DNA from: JAIPEI01 sp041685835
GTDB taxonomy: Bacteria > Desulfobacterota > DSM-4660 > Desulfatiglandales > HGW-15
NCBI GenBank assembly: GCA_041685835.1
Contig: JAWLEX010000014.1
Span: forward strand, 1-42,978
Direction: 5' to 3'
Length of the DNA: 42,978 nucleotides
The position numbers were made by a program, and so were the translations under genes. The notes beneath the pieces were generated by a model. The model was not told where the DNA came from. It worked only from the letters and a program-made list of their open reading frames with translations, and searched no databases. Of this stretch, positions 39,236-42,978 are shown piece after piece (the first letter of the stretch is position 1; every line of letters begins with the position of its first letter).

Positions 39236-41050
39236 TCAGGCTGCTGTTTCGATTAATGGCAGGTTCTGTCCCGTCTTAAGGCTCACAAGTCCTTCGTCGC
39301 ATAACCGGATGAAGGGTATGGCCGCGCCCGCCAGGGTCGCCAGTGTCCTGTACGGGTCCCCGAACAGGCACCCCAGGCCCTGAATGGATGCGATGACCTC
39401 CTTCATGCGCACGGCGATATCAGGGAGCGGCAGTTCGGACATCAGCCCCAGGATCGGCATGGGCAGCTCCGCAAGTATGACGCCCCTGTCACAAACGACC
39501 ACTCCGCCTTGAAGGGCCCTGATCCTGTTGACTGCAAAGGCCATATCGGCATCCCTTGCACCCACCGCCATTATGTCCGACGAATCCCAACCACTGCTGC
39601 AGGCAACCGCCCCGGATCTCAACCTGAATCCCCTGATGAGGCCCACAAAGGATTTCCCCGGGGAAGCACCTCTATCGATTGCAGCCGCCTTCAGGAGATC
39701 ACTGTCCACATCGCTTCGTATCTCGCCGTCCTTGACCTCAACCTTTACGAGCGCCTCTCGCGTAACCAGATCCGTGACCTGATCGATCACTCGCACCTTT
39801 ACTTCTTCCAGCCCCTCCGGGGCCCTGATGGAAAAATCCTCCGCCTTCATATCGGCGTGCAGATGGATGCTGTTTCGCAGGGCGTCAGAAAAGACATGAT
39901 CCCTCGGCGAGGCTGTGAGCCGCCCCTTTTCGGCAATGACCCTGCCCCTGGCGATCACGAGTTCGGCCTGTATGTTCCTCATGTCCGGGATCAGCAGCAT
40001 ATCGGCCTGCCTGCCCGGTGCGAGGCCGCCTATCAACCCGTCCAGATTAAAATACTCGGCGACATTCAATGTGGCCATTTGAACGGCCTGAACCGGATCG
40101 AGTCCGCAGTCCACGGCCTTCTGCACGAGGCCTTCCATGTACCCGTTTTCCAAAAGATCCGTAGGCCCGACCCCGTCGGTGACCAGCATGAGCCGCCTCA
40201 TGTCGATGCCTGCGTGTCGTATCTCGGAAATCTGCTCCAGGTCCCTTCGAATGCTGCCTTCCCGAATCATGACATGAAGGCCCAACCGCAGGCGTTCCAG
40301 GACCTCTTCCGCCTTTATGGGCTCGTGACAAGACGAAACGCCGGCAGCGCAATAGGCCATGAGCTTTTCAATCGAGGCCCCGGCCGAATGCCCCTCGGCC
40401 TTTTTACCGCGTTTAAGCGTTTCCTCGATCAGCGGCAGAAATACATCCGGCTCTTGCAGGACCGATGACCAGTAGGCCTCGCCGAGACCCACGATATCAT
40501 CCCGCATAAGAAGCCGCTTCAGGTCCTCCACGGGAATCCCGTTCATCCTTTTGCAATTTGAGGCCACAGGCGGCACAGTGGCAAAGAAGGTAATAGGCTG
40601 ATCCTTTAGTGCGGATAGAAAATCCTCTATCCCCTCGCATCCGCAGATGGGATAGGGCTCAATCGTCTCGGTGATGACTGTGGTAGTGCCGCCGGGTGCG
40701 GCATAACGAATGAACTCGGAGGGCCTGTAGATCATATCCGCCAGGTGGGTGTGACCGTCAATGAATCCGGGAATCAAGAGCCTGCCGCCTGCATCTATGA
40801 CCTCGGTCTTATGGGATATTCTGTCCCCCGCGTCCTGCCCCACATGCGCGATCCAACGGCCTTTGATGGATACGGTGAGCCCTTCCAGGCACTCTCCGGT
40901 GTACACATTCAGCACCGATGCATTGGTTACGGTGCAATCGGCATGCGCGGCTCCGAGGGCCACCGCCATTACGTCCCTGGCCTCACCAGTGCCTGCCAGG
41001 GAAAGAAGCGCTTGTCTTTTCAAAACCTCACCTTTCCTCATCCGGATCAC
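39236..41050 (-). CDS. adenine deaminase-like amidohydrolase, divergent
   Basis: Metal-dependent hydrolase of the Ade family (adenine to hypoxanthine plus ammonia), up to 604 residues. Metal ligands are kept in PGFIDGHTHL (H100, H102), DIVGLGEAYW, KKAEGHSAG and VSSCHEPIKAEE. The C-terminal Ade domain is recognisable (VGARDADMAFAVNRIRALQG, then LPMPILGLMSELPL). Two normally strict motifs differ: DPHEIANV is replaced by ETIEPYPICG, and the HDSHN segment by GWDSSD. Another substrate is therefore possible. The start is uncertain: GTG 41050, ATG 41041 or TTG 41023, the last with AAAGG at good spacing. Remnants of a second Mo-hydroxylase flank it. Together with the intact Mo hydroxylase, it suggests purine-type catabolism. 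Confidence 0.8.
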   Translation of the reverse strand: MIRMRKGEVLKRQALLSLAGTGEARDVMAVALGAAHADCTVTNASVLNVYTGECLEGLTVSIKGRWIAHVGQDAGDRISHKTEVIDAGGRLLIPGFIDGHTHLADMIYRPSEFIRYAAPGGTTTVITETIEPYPICGCEGIEDFLSALKDQPITFFATVPPVASNCKRMNGIPVEDLKRLLMRDDIVGLGEAYWSSVLQEPDVFLPLIEETLKRGKKAEGHSAGASIEKLMAYCAAGVSSCHEPIKAEEVLERLRLGLHVMIREGSIRRDLEQISEIRHAGIDMRRLMLVTDGVGPTDLLENGYMEGLVQKAVDCGLDPVQAVQMATLNVAEYFNLDGLIGGLAPGRQADMLLIPDMRNIQAELVIARGRVIAEKGRLTASPRDHVFSDALRNSIHLHADMKAEDFSIRAPEGLEEVKVRVIDQVTDLVTREALVKVEVKDGEIRSDVDSDLLKAAAIDRGASPGKSFVGLIRGFRLRSGAVACSSGWDSSDIMAVGARDADMAFAVNRIRALQGGVVVCDRGVILAELPMPILGLMSELPLPDIAVRMKEVIASIQGLGCLFGDPYRTLATLAGAAIPFIRLCDEGLVSLKTGQNLPLIETAA

Positions 41051-41081
41051 TCAGCGCGGCACAGCCGCAACCAAAACCGGA

Positions 41082-41310
41082 TTAATCAGAATCTTTTTGT
41101 CTCTCGCCAAGACGCAAAATTGATCTCTTACTTTGAACCAGGCTGGCTAATGGTTTCTTCAGCTTCCTCAAGGCCATAACCACCTTCTCGGGAGTCAGGG
41201 GGTGCTCCTTGAACCAGATGCCCGTGGCGTGGTGAACCGCTGTGAAGACCGAGGCGGCACACTTACGATCGCTCCTTCCGAGGCCCCCTTGCGATCATAA
41301 TCAAACCAGT
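41082..41310 (-). pseudogene. C-terminal remnant of a second Mo-hydroxylase large subunit
   Basis: Two adjoining frames give GASEGAIVS (about 41262-41310) and then AASVFTAVHHATGIWFKEHP followed by LTPEKVVMALRKLKK (41259 down). This parallels the intact subunit's end (AIADAVFHATG..., LPITPEKILGHLKK). A frameshift separates the pieces and no upstream part remains. It lies directly before the adenine deaminase gene. Confidence 0.7.
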
Positions 41311-41357
41311 AGAAGGTCCAGTGCACATCCCGAGGACTGCGAAAGCTGCAAATCAAG

Positions 41358-41387
41358 AAAAAAGGCGGCACCCTCGCAGGTGCCGCC
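41358..41387 (-). terminator. rho-independent terminator of the fatty-acid oxidation gene
   Basis: On the minus strand GGCGGCACC (41379-41387), a 6-nt loop, and GGTGCCGCC (41364-41372) form a perfect 9-bp stem, followed by six T (41358-41363). It lies 55 bp beyond the stop of the upstream gene and isolates it from the adenine deaminase region. Confidence 0.95.
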
Positions 41388-41442
41388 CGTGAGGATTTCA
41401 GGATAAACCTGCCGGGCAGGGAAATGCAAATCGAAATCGGGA

Positions 41443-42978
41443 TTACTTATCGAACTGCGGCTTTCTTTTCTCCAGAAAGGCGGATATCCCTTCCTTTGCC
41501 GCGTCCGTGCACCCTGTGGCGGCAAAGCCCTTGTAACCGACCTCGAGGGCGTCTTCAAAGGTTGACGCGGCACACCCGTCTTTAATGGTTTGAACCGTGA
41601 TGGATACGGCCTCCTTACTCAGAGGCAGTTTACCGGCTGCAGGCTGGTCAGGGATATCGATATTCCCCGGATCAACCTGCCCGTCCGGGATGCTGCCGAC
41701 ATTCCCTGTAAGCCTTTCCACTTCATCGATCGCAGCTGAAATCAGGGCGCCGTAGTCATCCGCCAGACGCGAAACCATGCCTATCTCCGCGGCCTTTTCA
41801 GCATAAAGGGGCTTTCCGAGGGTGAGCATCTCGTTGAACTCGGCCGCGCCTTTGGGCCATCTCCGGTACGGCACAATGGAACCTCCGATCCCGGGCAATA
41901 TGCCGAGAGTGATCTCAGGGAATTGAAACATGGCGTTTTTCATTGCCACAATGCCGTGGCATCGAATGGCCAGTTCCAGACCGCCTCCCAGGGCCATTCC
42001 GTTGACCGCCGCGACCACGGGTTTTTTCATCTGATCAAGGTAGAGCTGGGTCCGGGCCCACTCTTTGGTGTAATCGTAGAGGGCGTCAAAATTACCTAGA
42101 TATTCGGGAAATTTCCCTATATCGGCCCCTGCACTGAAGGCGCCGGTTCCATAACCGGTGATCACGAAACCCTTTACAGAAGGATCGTCCGCGCCGGCCT
42201 TGAGCACGGCCAGGATTTCGTCGGTTATCTCCGGAGTCAACGCGTTCATGGCCTGGGGCCTGCGGATGGTGATCACCTTGACCCCGTCCACGTCGTCCAC
42301 GAGAACAAAGCGGCGGAAATCCTGGTACTCGGCCAAGGGGGCCCGGGCCATGGGGAAGCCGGGCCGCTCGGATGCGAACCTGTCCATGATCCGCTTGACC
42401 TCGGCCTCGCCGATCTGCCGCATCACATCAAATGGGCCCTTGCGGAACCCGAGGGCGATCTGGCACCCGAAGTTGAGGTCCGCCTTGGTGCCGATGCCCC
42501 GGTCGATGATGTCAAAGGACTGGGAGAAGAAAATCCCGAGCAGGCGGTCCCTGATCAGCCCCCTCAGGTCGTCGGGCACGTCCACCTTGGATCCAGGCCG
42601 GTGCGTGTTCCAGCGGTCCACAGAGTTCAGGATTGAGGCGGGCCTGTAGTGATCGCCCTCTTCCATCTGAAGCGTGTTGGTCTCCACGATAATCGGGTTT
42701 CCATTGGCCATGTTCAGGACAAAGAACGGACCTGCGAATACGAACTCCTCGGCCACCTTGTCTATCTGGCTCGCAGTGGCGTGCTCCAGGAGATAGGCGG
42801 CCTCGTTGCACCAGTTGTCGAAGATCCGGTCCAGGACAAAGCAGATGGCGTTGTCCGTGACGATCGGGGCCTTGCCCGTGGCCGCAAAGAGCCAGAACAG
42901 GTCGTCCACCACCTCAGGGCCGGCCTTTTCCCAACGAATGATTTCCACGGGGAGACTTCGCCAGGCCGGGGCGAAGAA
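41443..42978 (-). CDS. 3-hydroxyacyl-CoA dehydrogenase / enoyl-CoA hydratase fusion (partial)
   Basis: The open frame continues through the right edge, so the N-terminus is missing; the GTG at 42948 is not the true start. The first about 210 residues are the C-terminal part of a 3-hydroxyacyl-CoA dehydrogenase: FFAPAWRSLPVEIIRWEKAG at the edge, then GKAPIVTDNAICFVLDRIFD and a second HCDH_C repeat. A crotonase domain follows: FSAGADIGKF (oxyanion hole), NGMALGGGLELAIRCH and PEITLGILPGIGGS, which carries the second catalytic glutamate. The dehydrogenase-then-hydratase order is the reverse of FadB/FadJ and is known in anaerobes. It catalyses hydration and NAD-dependent oxidation in beta-oxidation of fatty, cyclic or aromatic-derived acyl-CoAs. 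A terminator follows. Confidence 0.88.
   Translation of the reverse strand, partial: FFAPAWRSLPVEIIRWEKAGPEVVDDLFWLFAATGKAPIVTDNAICFVLDRIFDNWCNEAAYLLEHATASQIDKVAEEFVFAGPFFVLNMANGNPIIVETNTLQMEEGDHYRPASILNSVDRWNTHRPGSKVDVPDDLRGLIRDRLLGIFFSQSFDIIDRGIGTKADLNFGCQIALGFRKGPFDVMRQIGEAEVKRIMDRFASERPGFPMARAPLAEYQDFRRFVLVDDVDGVKVITIRRPQAMNALTPEITDEILAVLKAGADDPSVKGFVITGYGTGAFSAGADIGKFPEYLGNFDALYDYTKEWARTQLYLDQMKKPVVAAVNGMALGGGLELAIRCHGIVAMKNAMFQFPEITLGILPGIGGSIVPYRRWPKGAAEFNEMLTLGKPLYAEKAAEIGMVSRLADDYGALISAAIDEVERLTGNVGSIPDGQVDPGNIDIPDQPAAGKLPLSKEAVSITVQTIKDGCAASTFEDALEVGYKGFAATGCTDAAKEGISAFLEKRKPQFDK

Overview
The window looks like chromosomal DNA from a strictly anaerobic, GC-rich bacterium of the Desulfobacterota (deltaproteobacterial) type. 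The grounds are an indolepyruvate:ferredoxin oxidoreductase (iorAB), FAD plus CCG-type Fe-S oxidoreductases, acyl-CoA metabolism genes, FeoAB iron uptake, a XylR_N/V4R aromatic-type sensor, and degenerate GATCCC/GATTTC hexamer repeats. This placement is inferred from gene content only. The sequence is a scaffold: exactly 100 N sit at 33998-34097, inside a repeat, and the last gene runs off the right edge.

Layout. (1) 1-8.3 kb: arginase between two inverted ~240-bp repeats; then, all on the minus strand, iorB/iorA, a small Cys protein, a TrpB2-type tryptophan synthase beta chain and an acyl-CoA dehydrogenase, with short intergenic repeats between them. (2) 8.6-14.0 kb, plus strand: a very GC-rich five-gene operon with a LolA-like periplasmic protein, two FtsX-type permeases, a LolD-like ATPase and a beta-barrel protein, which could form a trans-envelope lipid or lipoprotein route. 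(3) 14.0-20.7 kb: a XylR_N-V4R-PAS-LuxR regulator divergent from an FAD oxidase / CCG Fe-S protein / FAD oxidase operon that ends in a strong terminator. (4) 20.7-24.4 kb: a MarR regulator, a DUF262 remnant and a NitT/TauT-like ABC importer. (5) 24.5-30.0 kb: an iron locus with a DtxR-FeoA fusion regulator converging on feoA-feoB-small periplasmic protein-DUF4198-56-aa protein; the feo promoter carries a perfect DtxR/IdeR-like palindrome. (6) 30.0-34.2 kb: a REP-associated tyrosine transposase between inverted repeats, a KaiC-like/PPDK_N protein, a nucleotidyltransferase remnant and the gap. (7) 34.2-41.3 kb, minus strand: tetR, a three-subunit molybdenum hydroxylase, and a divergent adenine deaminase flanked by decayed pieces of a second molybdenum hydroxylase and an acyl-CoA synthetase. 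(8) 41.4-42.98 kb: the 3' part of a 3-hydroxyacyl-CoA dehydrogenase/enoyl-CoA hydratase fusion.

Working together: the left genes suggest arginine and aromatic amino acid turnover (arylpyruvate to arylacetyl-CoA, indole salvage). The 14-20 kb cluster looks like sensor-controlled oxidation of an unknown, perhaps aromatic, substrate. The iron locus forms a regulator-operator-transporter circuit. Molybdenum hydroxylase plus adenine deaminase suggests purine or other N-heterocycle catabolism. No rRNA, tRNA or CRISPR array was seen.
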